NCBI RefSeq assembly: GCF_030704535.1
Contig: NC_081807.1
Location: forward strand, 5,001,001-5,065,000
Direction of reading: 5' to 3'
Source: Vitis vinifera
Taxonomy: Eukaryota; Streptophyta; Magnoliopsida; Vitales; Vitaceae
Length of the DNA stretch: 64,000 nucleotides
Program-made: the position numbers and the translations under genes
Notes under the pieces: generated by a model
Database searches by the model: none
What the model saw: the letters and a program-made list of their open reading frames with translations, nothing else
Told to the model about the DNA's origin: nothing
Shown: piece after piece, positions 35,681 to 46,965 of the stretch
How positions within the stretch are numbered: the stretch's first letter is position 1
Layout of the letters: every line of letters begins with the position of its first letter

Positions 35681-38600
35681 TGTGGACCCCGCATTTCGAT
35701 CGCTCGAATGCGTTTCCCACTCGATGGCGAAACTCGATTTTTATTTCGAAAAATTGTATATCTCTTGATTATTTGAAAATGACTTGGAGTCGCCACTTAT
35801 TTTTGTTTTATTTTTAAAGGGTAAACAAAATAAGAAAGAAAAACCCTAAGTGTGACTCCTTATTTTGGAAAAGGCGGTCTATGAAAAACCGGATCGGGTT
35901 CGGGGGTCAGGTTACTTATCGGGAAGGTACGGTAAAAACCGTAGCACCCCTCTAAGTCCCTAAGTCGGGTCTCTACTAATGAGGTGAAGCTAACATGACA
36001 ATCAATGAGAAAATCAAATAAATACTCGAATCAATCATGCACATGTGAGAGGCAAAGCATATATAAAGAATGAGCAAAATATGAATAGATGCATACCTGA
36101 GCGGCAATCACGAATGCGCTATCATGAAACATGGTTAGTGAACAATAAACAGATATAATTAAGCGCATATCAAGAATAGAGCAAATCAATCATGCCTAGA
36201 AAGCCAATCAACTAATCAGTAAATCAATCATGAAATCACATATGTAGGGCCCCCACCAAAGCCCGTTTATTTTTATATGAATTAATTCCATAAATTCCAT
36301 TATTTGGAATAACAGAATTAAATTCATACTTATTTTAAAACATTTAAAAAAAAACCATGGGAGTTATAAAATTTGCTTGCCAGAAAAGAAAATGGCAGCA
36401 AAGTTTTATTTAAAAACGGGATTTTTGATACCTAAGACTCTAAGGATGAAAAACTTGGATTATTTAAAGAAAGGGACTTTGAAAGCTATTTTAAAAAAAA
36501 CAAAAGGAAGAAATGGAAGGTGGCACGTGGCCAAGGGTGGCCATGCATAAAGGTGGCCATGCAGAGAAAATTCCCTTATGGACCCCTCCTAGAGGAACAA
36601 GTTTGTCGTCGGGGAACGGCTCATCCGTTGGAAGCATCGCCACCTGATCTGCCCGAACTCAATCACCTACGTCCTTGCTTGATGTGAATGCTAAGGAAGT
36701 CATCACCTGGAGTTGAGGTAATAGAGAATCGATGCCACTCAAATAGAGAAACTGCAGGGCATTGAACAAACATGTACTGTCCACTCTTATAACGGAAACT
36801 GAGGGGGCTTAGACATTTGCAATACGAGGACATTTCCTGGATACATAGCAACCTTAAGAAGCCGGACAACATAGAAACCAGACCGAGACAATCTCAAGGT
36901 CCGTTCTCTTGCATATAGGCAGACAGGAACTGCAAGATACGTCCATGTCGTCTTGAGATACCACTTATGCACAAGATAAAGATGAGTTCCATGGATGAGA
37001 CGACTTGCTTGTCTGTGCAAGGGCAGATAAGGCAGGTTGCAGTGGTTTCGGGGTCGCCGACGCCAGCTCCGACGAGGGGAAACTGCATTTGGTCGCTGTA
37101 GTGGTGGTGATGACTGAAGCTTTTGCTCCATGGCTGATTTATAGGAACTGTGCACTAGGGACCATTCACGTACAGGTGGAGCCTTGTTGTATATTTCAAG
37201 GCTATGACTCCGGTTGCGAGACTTGCTCCGGTCACCATCATAAGCCTGCCCCTTGTTAGGGCTCTGACTCCTACTTCGGCTATGAGCTCTACCCTTTTCT
37301 CCAGCCCTGACACTACTTGCATGGTCAACTTGAGATATCATGAAAACTCCAGACTGTTGTACACTTTCATCCAATCTCAACCACTTACCCGGTAGAGTGT
37401 GAAAGGTACGTGGTGTAGATGGAGCCAAACGGGATTTGTGAGGGCTTGGTGGAATATCTTGGTTCGATGGTTAGTGAGAGGAGTGTCTTGGTGGGTATCA
37501 GAAGCGAGTATAGATATGGGTAGGGGAACGTGGGCATAATGGTTTGAATAGAGTTGAAGATGGAGAGGGAAATGGGTATGAAAGAGTTTGAAGAGAGAGG
37601 AAAGGCGGTAATGTGGAATGGGTTTCATGAGTGCATGCATGGGGCATGAAGATGATATGGTGTGGTGTGAATTAGTGGGAGGACAGTGTATGAGATGAAA
37701 TGAGTTGGATGGGTGTGGTTGAATGGGTATGGAGGATTTGCATGGATCCAATGGGTACAGAGAGGTGGGCATTATTTGTGAAATGGGTATGGAAAGGGAA
37801 ACGGGTAGATGAGTGAGCTGGCAGTGAAATCAGCTTGACGAAAAATGAAACCATGATGATCAGAATTACATGCTCAGCAAAGAGTTCATAAGGGGTCACC
37901 CGCCTGAGATGCGTCACTTGAGTAACACATGCAGCCTGCAGGCATTGCCTTCCTTCATGATTTCTGAGCAATCATCTCCCGTCCTTATCAGATTAATCCC
38001 CACAGTTTACCCTCTCTTTGTTGCACCCATCAGATACCTTCCCTGCTTGGCATATATTTCTCTATCTCAATCGAGTGATATCTCTTCCATAAAACTTACA
38101 TCTCTTATCATCAAACTGCTCTTCCATACCACAACGGTCACGTCAACCCTGCTGATTGTTCAAATACCATCAAACGAACTAGAAGTTGGAGATTCTCAAC
38201 AGCTGGATCATCTTGAGTCTGAACGAACTAAGAAAAACTCACTGAAAGCCCTCACATAGCTTCTTCAGACCGGGATGAGAAACCAGGTACATGCCAAGGA
38301 TGAGTACCAGAAAACAGAGGAAGATGGAGAAACAGAGCATAACAGAAAACAAGTAAATAAAGAAAATCTCGGAAAATCCACTTCATTAGTCATCAATGGA
38401 TCTTCCGAGCAGGTGAGTAAGCCACATCAAGTGTAGACACAGGCATGAATCTTGAACATCTCATCATCACAAATGGAGGCAAAGCAAGTTAAAATCAATA
38501 ATGGCAAACATTAAAGACATGATTATCTCTCAACAAACAAACCGGTGGCCTCCAATATCCACCCCAAACAACATAATGTTAAGGAAAAGCAGTGAATAAT

Positions 38601-39153
38601 AAGAGATGAAGGGAAAGCTGTGTACGTACCTGGGTTCTTCAAGCAAAATGCCTATGGAAAACCAGAGAATCCTCTCTCTAGCTTACTCTGAAATATGCTA
38701 TGTCTCCTCAAGAATTCTCTCTAAGCTAGAAACTCTCACCTCTCTCCAGAAAACTCCTCTGTTTTTCTCCTCTCCCCCAGAAAAACTTTTTCCCCTTGGT
38801 TTTCTCCCTGAGCTCCCCTCAAGCTCTAACCATCCTCTCAAAAATATCTCTCCTGCTCTCAAAAGCACCCCCGGTTCCTCAGCTTCTACCCGTCCCCCTC
38901 TCTCTCTCATACGCTCCTCATCCAACAGAAAAAGACACCTCTCTCTTGCAGCTGGCATGCTGCCCAATAACGGCCTGCAGATCCTCAGCATCTCCTCCTA
39001 TTCGTGTTGCTTTCCCATTCGTCCATCAACTCCACTAAGTTGATTCCATAGCCACCAACCAGGAGGCAGCACTTGGCTTTCAAGGAGCCCTCCAGCTGGC
39101 CAGTGAGCTGCACAAAATGAGAGAAAAAAACGTGCCCTTAATGGGGGTCTACA
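35681..39153 (-). repeat. 3' LTR of the large element (left copy)
   Basis: On + it starts TGTGGACCCCGCATTTCG and ends GGGGGTCTACA. It is 3,473 bp. It differs from the right LTR by about 16 substitutions that I noticed, all transitions, and one 2-bp indel. Its outer ~300 bp match the end of the solo LTR at 5440-9756. Confidence 0.95.
36663..37010 (-). pseudogene. RBOH (NADPH oxidase) gene fragment captured in the 3' LTR
   Basis: On the - strand it reads [19 protein letters not shown], then [20 protein letters not shown], then after a frameshift [16 protein letters not shown] and [19 protein letters not shown]. This is the last membrane helix and the start of the FAD-binding domain of plant respiratory burst oxidase homologs, including the HPFSIT FAD motif (here HRFSIT). 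The frameshift near 36,800 and the lack of the EF-hand, heme and NADPH regions make it a non-functional fragment. The similarity stops at IKQ, a plausible exon end. It lies in the same orientation as the element. Confidence 0.82.
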
Positions 39154-39159
39154 AATATG

Positions 39160-39168
39160 CCCCTCTTC
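39160..39168 (-). other. Polypurine tract (PPT) of the large element
   Basis: On the - strand GAAGAGGGG lies six bases before the 3' LTR. This is the expected site for priming plus-strand synthesis. Confidence 0.6.
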
Positions 39169-39782
39169 GGTAGAGCTCACGAGTGTAAGGAATATGAACA
39201 CTGAAGTGAAAAGAAAGTGTGAATAGTGAGTGCAATGAAGTGAACTCTACCGAAGAACCAAGGAGACCCCCATAGGGACACTAGCAAAACACGAATTCGC
39301 TTAGGCTGACAGACTAACACAAAGGCTCTAATCCTAAAACAAAATGATGTAACAAAATGCCTCTGAAACCACACTAAGGATCCAGACTCCCTCTAAAACG
39401 TCTCCGAGAGTGACTCGAAAAATCGATGCTGAAGGTGAGCAACGGTCGAACCACCTTGGAGTACAGACAAGAACGTGTCCAAAGGAGACTGCCCTATGTG
39501 GACTACATGATGAATATGCGATAAAGCACAGGGTAACGAAGTGAGGAAAAACCGAGGAAGAATGCAAAACCATGAAGGTAAGATGCGCAATGCCAGTGAA
39601 TAGGAATGCTAGGAGCTGCGACTCTGCATGACAAGACTGACTCTAAACGCTAAACTAAAAAATAAGAAAATAAAGCTCTACAAGCCAAACCAAAAAAGCT
39701 AACTCTAAACACTAAACTAGAAAATAAGAAAATAAAGCTCTGGAAGCCAACCAAAAAGCGAACTCTAAATGCTAAAATCGAA

Positions 39783-40465
39783 GGCCCATAGGTGAAGACC
39801 TACGGTGGTGATAATAAATAAAATGATCATAGATGTCAATCTATGGTGGTGAAAATCTCGAAAGCCCAAGGATGAAAATCCATGGTGGTGATAACTGAAA
39901 TAAATGCTCATAGATGAAAATCTATGATGGTGATAATAACTGAAACAAAGGCTCATGGATGAAAATCCATGATGGTGAATCTGAAATGCCCATAGATGTC
40001 TGATCTATGGTGGTGAAAATCTCGAAAGCCCAAGGATGAAAATCTATGGTGGTGATATAATCTCAAAAGCCCAAGGATGAAAATCCATGGTGGTGATAAT
40101 CTCGAAATGCCCAAGGATGAAAATCCATGGTGGTGATATGATCTCAAAAGCCCAAGGATGAAAATCCATGGTGGTGATAATCTCGAAATGCCCAAGGATG
40201 AAAATCCATGGTGGTGATATAATCCCGAAATGCCCAAGGATGAAAATCCATGGTGGTGATATAATCTCCAAATGCCCAAGGATGAAAACCCATGGTGGTG
40301 ATCTAATCTCAAATGCCCATAGATGAAAATCTATGGTGGTGATAAATGAAAGCCCAAGGATTAAAATCCATGGTGGTGATATAACTGAAGTGCCCATAGA
40401 TGAAAATCTATGGTGGTGAAAATAACTGAAAAGCCCATAGGTGAAAATCTATGGTGGTGAAAATC
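39783..40465 (-). repeat. Tandem repeat of hairpin units (39-42 bp, about 16 copies) near the 3' LTR
   Basis: Units follow the pattern GCCCAWRGATGAAAATCYATGGTGGTGATAAT-CTCGAAAT on the + strand. Nearly every unit has an inverted repeat around GAAA, such as CATAGAT-GAAA-ATCTATG or CATGGAT-GAAA-ATCCATG. The repeat lies in the element's 3' untranslated part, the region known in plant Ogre/TAT-type elements to generate satellite-like repeats. The open frames read through it (YHHHGFSSLG-type) are by-products of a period close to a multiple of three. Confidence 0.9.
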
Positions 40466-42215
40466 TGAGTGAAGGGGGATGTCCTAAACAAAATGACAAT
40501 AGGGGGATGCCCTATACAAGATGACAGAAGGGGGATGCCCTAGGTGATAACTCGCAAAGATCGACAAATGCGTCTGACAATCATGAAATCAGCACGAGAC
40601 ATGACAAACCCAACGGGAGGGGTATGCCCCAGTAGAAAAGCGCTAAAGGGGGTATGCCCCTGCATGACGACTCGCAAAGATTAAGAAATAGACCGAGTAG
40701 TGAGAAAATCTGCAAAAAGTCTGATGAACTCAAGGATGGGGGGTATGCCCCAGTGTGATAACCCATGAAGATCAAGAAGTAGATCGAGTAGTGAGAGAAT
40801 CTGCAAAAGATCCGATGAACTCAAAGATGGGGGTATGCCCCAGTGTAGGATAGTAACCAACATAAGACACGGAATCTCACCATACAAGACACTTTGGGAT
40901 ATGCTCAATGATGATGCAATGGAAATGATATACATAGCCTCAATGAACAAACGCTAAAACGAGTCCAAACACCACCGAAACTATGCTGACGAAGCAAAAC
41001 TAAAATAATGGCCACACAAACGCTGACCAAAACTCTGGGTTTGAAATGTAAGCAAATCAAAACACGACATGTCAACTATCAATATGAGTACATCATCACA
41101 AGTGCATCAACAATCTAATAGGTCCTACCATCATGGGGGACGTTGAACCTAATGTCCAAAGGCATGTGAAAACTCAACCAGAAAGCTTAAGACTAGCCCA
41201 TATCTTCCCCTGATCAAGAGAAAGGGATAAGGTCATGTAAGACGATGAAATATGTGGGCTCAAAAGATGTAAGGCTCTGATAAGATGGGTGCAGGTATAA
41301 TAGTGTCCAATGTAGGATGTATAGGTGTGTAACAAAGGAAAGTGGGTACCCAAATCAAACTAGGTATGCTAAGGAGACTGAGCCCAGGGTGCCAACAACT
41401 CTATAATCCATCGAGAACAGCGATCATAAACAAGAAATGGAGTCTCAATGTCAAAATCAGCAAGGTGGCTATGCCCCAGTATGAATGCATCATCTCAGAA
41501 TGGGTAAGCTCTCAGTGCAGAATGATCTCTGGAAAGTAAGTGCCCGACATAAACTGTCATCTCACAAAATCATCATCAATGACGAGTGGGCCATGCCCCA
41601 GTGTAAGCATCTCCAAATCAAACATCCATGAGAAGAATACAACCAATCATACATCATCTGATCAAAATGAACATCTGCTCATCAAAACCATCGTGGTGAT
41701 GTGAAGAGAATATCCGACCTCCCCCAAAGAAAAAGCATGTCCCAATGTGAATTGATATCTCTAAGATCAATCGCCAATGAAAGGGTTATGCCCCAGTATA
41801 GGGCAAACCCTGAAATGACTAAACTCCGCTGCATGCTCTCATAAGTGCCCGTGTCCTGATCCAATCATCTAAAAAATATGTCAACAATGATGAGAAGGCT
41901 ATGTTCCTGTGATCACGTCAAAGATATCAACCAATCATGTCCCGTACTCCAATGTGAAATGAATCTAAACACCTCCAAGGAATAGCTATACCTAAAAACC
42001 ATCATCGACCGAAAGGGGTATGCCCCTGTGTAAAGTACACCATATGAAATGCGCCAATCATGTCTCATGCTCCAATGTGAAAAAGGACATCTGATATCCT
42101 CTAAGGAATGGACATGGCTCAAAAATCCGTCATCGACTGAGAGGAGTATGCCTCGACATAATGGTCATCCGATAATAAAACTCTCTGAGATGGCTATGCC
42201 CTAGTGTAAGGTCAT
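40466..42215 (-). repeat. Dispersed GGGGTATGCCCC motif array
   Basis: A GGGG-TATG-CCCC core, itself a small inverted repeat and often followed by AGTGTA, recurs about 15 times with irregular 60-200 bp spacing. The left part (40,610-40,850) has a clear longer unit that includes CGAGTAGTGAGARAATCTGC. It looks like an older, decayed tandem array next to the fresher one. Confidence 0.7.
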
Positions 42216-42917
42216 ACCATAACTCCCGGTCTGTCACAATCAGAATGCTCTCGAATCAATCTCAAGTATCGCTCACATAAGAGCTATCAAACATAATGTG
42301 TGATGTCATGGCCTCAAGGTGGTCTTAAGACACGGGACGTAACGTAGGCTAGGGTGATAGGGTGATAGAAATGAAGGGAAACTAGGCCCAAATACCCAAT
42401 GATCAAAACCCATGCCCTCATGTATAAAATGCAACATGTATAGAAAATATCGTGAGCCATGGACCTGAAGATGCCTACTGTGAACATGGTAACAATGATG
42501 ATGCAATGAAGAAAAATCGAACTGATGACTAGATGTATAATGATGGCGCGAAGAGGGTATCAAACCCAAAAATGAGGTCACTGTAAGAATGGAATAAGGG
42601 GTGGAATGAAAATGATGAAACAGAAGTGAAAACGAGGATGACGATGAAGCATAGAATACGAGAACAAGTGATGATCTGCTCAAATCAAATATGAAAGGAA
42701 GTCACGTCAATAACGAACAAAATGATGGAATGGACAATGACCCAAAGCTCCTAAGAGAAGGCCACTCATCTCGCTCTCAAGACATACAACAAAATGAATA
42801 CGAAGAATGAAAGGTCCCGAGGAGCTCACATACGAACTCCCATCAATAGACATATCCAACAAAGCGACCCCTCGAACACTCATATACACATACTCAATGA
42901 TAGAGAATAATACACAC

Positions 42918-42988
42918 ATGTGCCTCTTTTCTTTTTTTTTTTCTTTTTTCTTTTTTTTTTTCAATCATTTTTTTTTTTTTTTTTTTTA
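42918..42988. repeat. Poly-T/poly-pyrimidine tract
   Basis: Long T runs with single C interruptions sit within the non-coding part of the large element. On the element's sense (-) strand this is an A-rich tract. Confidence 0.85.
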
Positions 42989-44416
42989 CATATAGACAAA
43001 ATGTACATGCTCTGAACACAAACCAAGAAAGATCTAAAGATGAAGTAAAAATGGATAAACATACTCTCAAATGCCAATGTAGCATAAACTCTCTCTAATG
43101 ATGTGACCCTCTCAAGCCAAGGATCCCTGGATCAACGTCCGTATGATAGATAGTGGAAATGACGTGACTACCCTCCATGTAATGAACTGAGGGGGATCAC
43201 CACTCGGGGTGGAGAAAGTGATGCAAAACGAGTAATAGATAGGATAAAGGACGCAATCGATGAAGTGTGATGAAATGCAATGATGCAATGATAGGAAAAG
43301 ATAATGAGAAAGATGCGCCCTTAGGTCCAAGGCTCATGAAACTCCTAAACAATGCATACATACACTGAAGGGCCCCTATCCCTGTGTAGAAGGTGAGCAA
43401 GGCTATAAGAAATAAAAGGCTATGATGCTCATGCGAGGCTCAAAGGGCTAGCAATGGTCTAGATGTCAATAAAGGTAATAAGGTGTGAGCTAACCGAAAT
43501 GAAGGCCACCCATCCTACGACCACGGTCTCAAACATCGTGCTATCAAGTCCTCAAATGATCAATACTAAATATCAATGTCCATATGATATAACCACGTCA
43601 ACCCTCTAGAATCATGCACCAGACCGTACTCCGAATGCTCCATAATAATCTCAAAGATGATCCTCTCAAAGCAAAGTGAACGGTGATCTCATCAGGCACG
43701 ACTGCCCATCACAAGCCAACTCGCAACATACAAGATCAATCTCTATACTCATGGCAAAATAAGTGACAGTCCCATCAAGCAATCGACCAATCCACATATC
43801 GTAAACCACCCAAAGATCATAAGATATCCCTCGCCATGCAAGATCAACCCTGGGCTCAAACTCCTCACACTCTACCTGGTCGGATCAGAGAGGGGATGTG
43901 CAAAACTGGAAAATGATGGAAAGGTCATGTAATGGTCTCAAGGGTGATGCTGTGCAAAGCTCGCAATGGATGGATGTAGGTCAAAACCAAGTCAAGGTGT
44001 GGTAAGTGAGCAAGGTACGACTCTGATCATAAGAAGATGTGTCACAGTCTCGAACTCTCTAGGTCAAATCTCTGATCCTAGGCTAATAGGCTCAATATCC
44101 TCCATGATAGGTCAAACCTCAAGACCACAATATACAAGTGAAAAGACGCCTCAAGTCAAAAGTATAGCACATCATAAAACACAAGCATACGTCCATAAAG
44201 GAGAATGCATACACTGGGATAATCCGATGAGTACATCATGTAAAAGAAAGACAACAAAGACAATACTCAAGAATCGAGTTATAGTCTCTAAAAGTCAAAA
44301 GCAAAACAAGACTAAACAAACAAAAACAAAAACAGTGACTGGTCCTGTCATCACATCTCTGGCCACAGAAGGAACAAAATCTGAGTGCCACCACACCAAG
44401 GTAAGCCAATCATGAG

Positions 44417-45091
44417 TCAATCGCCCAAATCAATAAGATCATGGACTGCCGATGAAGGGGCGTCTGCATGCATGGCCTGAGCTGAGGTAGGAATAGGGAA
44501 CATATCGGACTGAGGATGCCCAAACGTCCTAGAATCAACAATGTCTTGTATGGCATGTCGTAGAGCAGTGCAACGATCAGTGTGATGTCCTACTGACTGA
44601 TGGTACATACAATATAAATCAAGTCGAAACTGTGGAGGCACAGGATCTGGAAGTGCCCTAGGAGCCAGAGGATCCAAAAGTCCCATGGCCTGGAACGTCT
44701 CAAAAACTCTGCTCAGGGGTGCGCCCAAATCTGAAAAGTGTCTCCGACATCGTCGATGGGAAGGAAATCGATCCTGAGGAACTGTAACGACCGGAGGGCC
44801 CCGAAACTGGGGCGGAGGTCGTGTCGGCGTAGCCAGTGAAATGGATGAGGAATGCTGCTGGAACACTGAATGTGGGCGAGGTCGTGGATGTGAGGCACCT
44901 AAAGTAGCAGGTGTCGATGAAGTCAAGTGTGGCAATGAAGGCATCGCTACTCCTGGAGCTCCTCTCGATGACGATGGATGCCCTGACAAAATGAGCTCAA
45001 TCCTCTCAACCCTCCGCGTCAAATCCACCATCATCTCATAAAGAGCAGTAAGAGTAATGGGTGTGATCTCGTCCGACATGGTGAACCTCAA
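44417..45091 (-). CDS. Second gag-like ORF of the large retrotransposon
   Basis: A 224-residue open frame. The N-terminus has a short predicted helix (LTALYEMMVDLTRRVERIEL). A Pro/Ser-rich middle follows, then a region homologous to the C-terminal part of the upstream gag ORF (HFSDLGAPLSRVFETFQAMG; compare YSDLGMPLDRAFERLRSTG). A zinc-knuckle-like motif CMYHQSVGHHTDRC sits at residues 161-174, spaced C-x2-H-x4-H-x4-C, followed by LRHAIQDIVDS. This knuckle type is common in TAT/Ogre gags. It looks like a partial duplication of gag kept as a separate ORF. Whether it is translated is unknown. Confidence 0.7.
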   Translation of the reverse strand: MRFTMSDEITPITLTALYEMMVDLTRRVERIELILSGHPSSSRGAPGVAMPSLPHLTSSTPATLGASHPRPRPHSVFQQHSSSISLATPTRPPPQFRGPPVVTVPQDRFPSHRRCRRHFSDLGAPLSRVFETFQAMGLLDPLAPRALPDPVPPQFRLDLYCMYHQSVGHHTDRCTALRHAIQDIVDSRTFGHPQSDMFPIPTSAQAMHADAPSSAVHDLIDLGD

Positions 45092-45599
45092 CTGAAGAAG
45101 TCTAATCTCAATGTGCTCTGTATCATAACCATCATACCATCAATATCTGCTCGGGGACCAGTCACGACACTAAAACTGTCCAAGACTCTAAAACAAACAC
45201 ATGCAAAAGACAAAACAAAGCAACACAAGATGCTAACACAAGATAACAACACATAAAATGCATGATACGAAACAATGATAATAATAATTAAAAAAAAGAC
45301 AAAAACATATACCCAAGAAAACAACAATATCACTAAGTGAAATGAGAGTACATCATGCAAAATAATAGGACAACAAAGGTCTACTCTCGAAGCACAAGGT
45401 GTGAACTCAAAACACTAACTATAAAACAAGACTCAAATACAAAATAAAAGAGAACAAAAACTCAAACGACCAACTAACAATGTAGTCCCAAAACACACCA
45501 ACAAGGTATGCAATATCAAAGTGTCTGGTGAATATCAGTGCCCTAGGTGTCCAAAATGTGATGGTATAAGCCCGAAGGAGGAGGAACTGCATGTGTGGA

Positions 45600-46965
45600 C
45601 TAAGCTGGAAAGGAATCCGCAGTCATATCTGGACCAAGATCAGTATCCGTAGTCGATATAGGAAAGTTAACCACACCACTGTCAATAAGATCTTGTATGG
45701 TATGACGTAGAGAAGCACAATAATCAGTACGGTGGCCTGCCATTTGGTGATATGCACAGAACTCATGAGCACGAAAACGCGAAGGTAAGATACTCGGGGA
45801 TGGCCTGGGGGCCAATGGTGCTAAAAAACCAGTAGATCTGAGTCGCTCAAAAGCTCTATCCAGAGGCATCCCCAAATCAGAATAAGTCCTCTGACGTCGC
45901 CGATGGGGACGAGACTGATCATGCCGTGGGATACTAGTCTGTGGACGCTGAAACTGAAATGAAGGTCGCACCATGACAGCATGAGGATGCGTAGAAGGGT
46001 ACCGCTGAACTGAATGAGAATGATGATGCTGTAAGGGTGGGAAATCACTCCTAGGTGTCTGTAGTGATCTCGCATAGTGATGATAACCAGGTCGTCGATG
46101 CTGAAAGTCCGCAGAACATACGTCTCCATAGCTCTCAGATGATCCACCAACTCCCTTCATCTCAGTATCTGAAGAAGGAATAATATCTGACCATAATCCT
46201 CTAGATATGCCATCATCTACATCGAATAAAGCCTGAACCAGTGATCTGAAATCCTGGAATGGGACTCCCGTCAGATGCCGAGCAAACCTAGGATGCAAAC
46301 TCCTCAAAAACATACTCATCTGATCTCTCTCGGTAGGTCGCTCAATCATCTCTGCAGTCCTCTCCCTCCAGCGAGAGATAAGAAGAAACAGACTCATCTG
46401 GTCCCTGTCGAAGAAACTCAAGCTCTCTACGTGTAACGCTCGTATCACCACTAAAGGAATACTGTCTCAGAAACTCCTGTGCTAAGTCCTCCCAAGTTCT
46501 CCGACGAGATGTCTCTAATGAAGCGTACCATCTCTGTGTCATGCCGCTCAATGACAATGGGAACAAAGTAAGCAACTGTGCCTCATCTAGACCAAGGGCC
46601 CTCATAACTGTGCTATAAAGTCTGAGATGAATACGAGGACATCCAACACCCGTATATCTCTCTATATCAGGCATCCTGAAACCGACTGGCAAAGTGGCCA
46701 CTGGCACATCGTCAGGGTCATCCCATGAAATCATCTCATCAAGATCTCTCATCCGTCTAATCCTCTGCTCGAGTATGTCCATACGAGAATGAGGATCCTC
46801 AATAACGGTAACTGGTGTGACCATAGGTGGAATGACAGCAGCATAATCATGTGAAACAGTAGGCAACGTCTGTGTAGCTGGCATCTGAACAGGTAGAACA
46901 GGTGGTGTCACTAAATCAGATGGTGTGTCCCCGAGCACTACATGCCTACTCTGCTGAGTATCCAT
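45600..46965 (-). pseudogene. Gag polyprotein of the large retrotransposon, frameshifted
   Basis: Translation starts at 46,965 (MDTQQSRHVVLG). The upstream frame contains the retrotransposon gag core (FPLSLSGMTQRWYASLE, then TWEDLAQEFLRQYSF). It shifts frame near 46,390 and the downstream frame continues the same domain (RDQMSMFLRSLHPRFARHL), then a His/Arg-rich region. A CAYHQMAGHRTDYC zinc knuckle lies at residues 232-245 of the downstream frame, followed by LRHTIQDLIDSG. No protease or polymerase follows. Gag forms the particle that packages element RNA. The frameshift would break this protein unless it is bypassed, consistent with an element mobilised in trans. Confidence 0.8.

Noticed and set aside
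37377-37772. 131-residue open frame rich in His/Pro/Ser inside the LTR, present in both LTRs
   Set aside because: It is a C/T-rich low-complexity stretch. A comparable region in the solo LTR (about 7,060-7,310) reads through in several frames. No domain, and both copies exist only because LTRs are duplicates.
38606-39043. 145-residue Ser/Leu/Pro-rich open frame in the LTR
   Set aside because: It lies antisense to the element in a CT-rich leader region, without a domain, and overlaps an equally long frame on the other strand.
39953-40397. Open frames with repeated YHHHGFSSLG-like units, first thought to be a repeat protein
   Set aside because: They are translations of the non-coding hairpin repeat on the antisense side. 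Several frames read through because the unit is near a multiple of three.
39783-40465. CRISPR-like array
   Set aside because: The units are contiguous and similar throughout, with no unique spacers of constant length, and the context is a plant retrotransposon.
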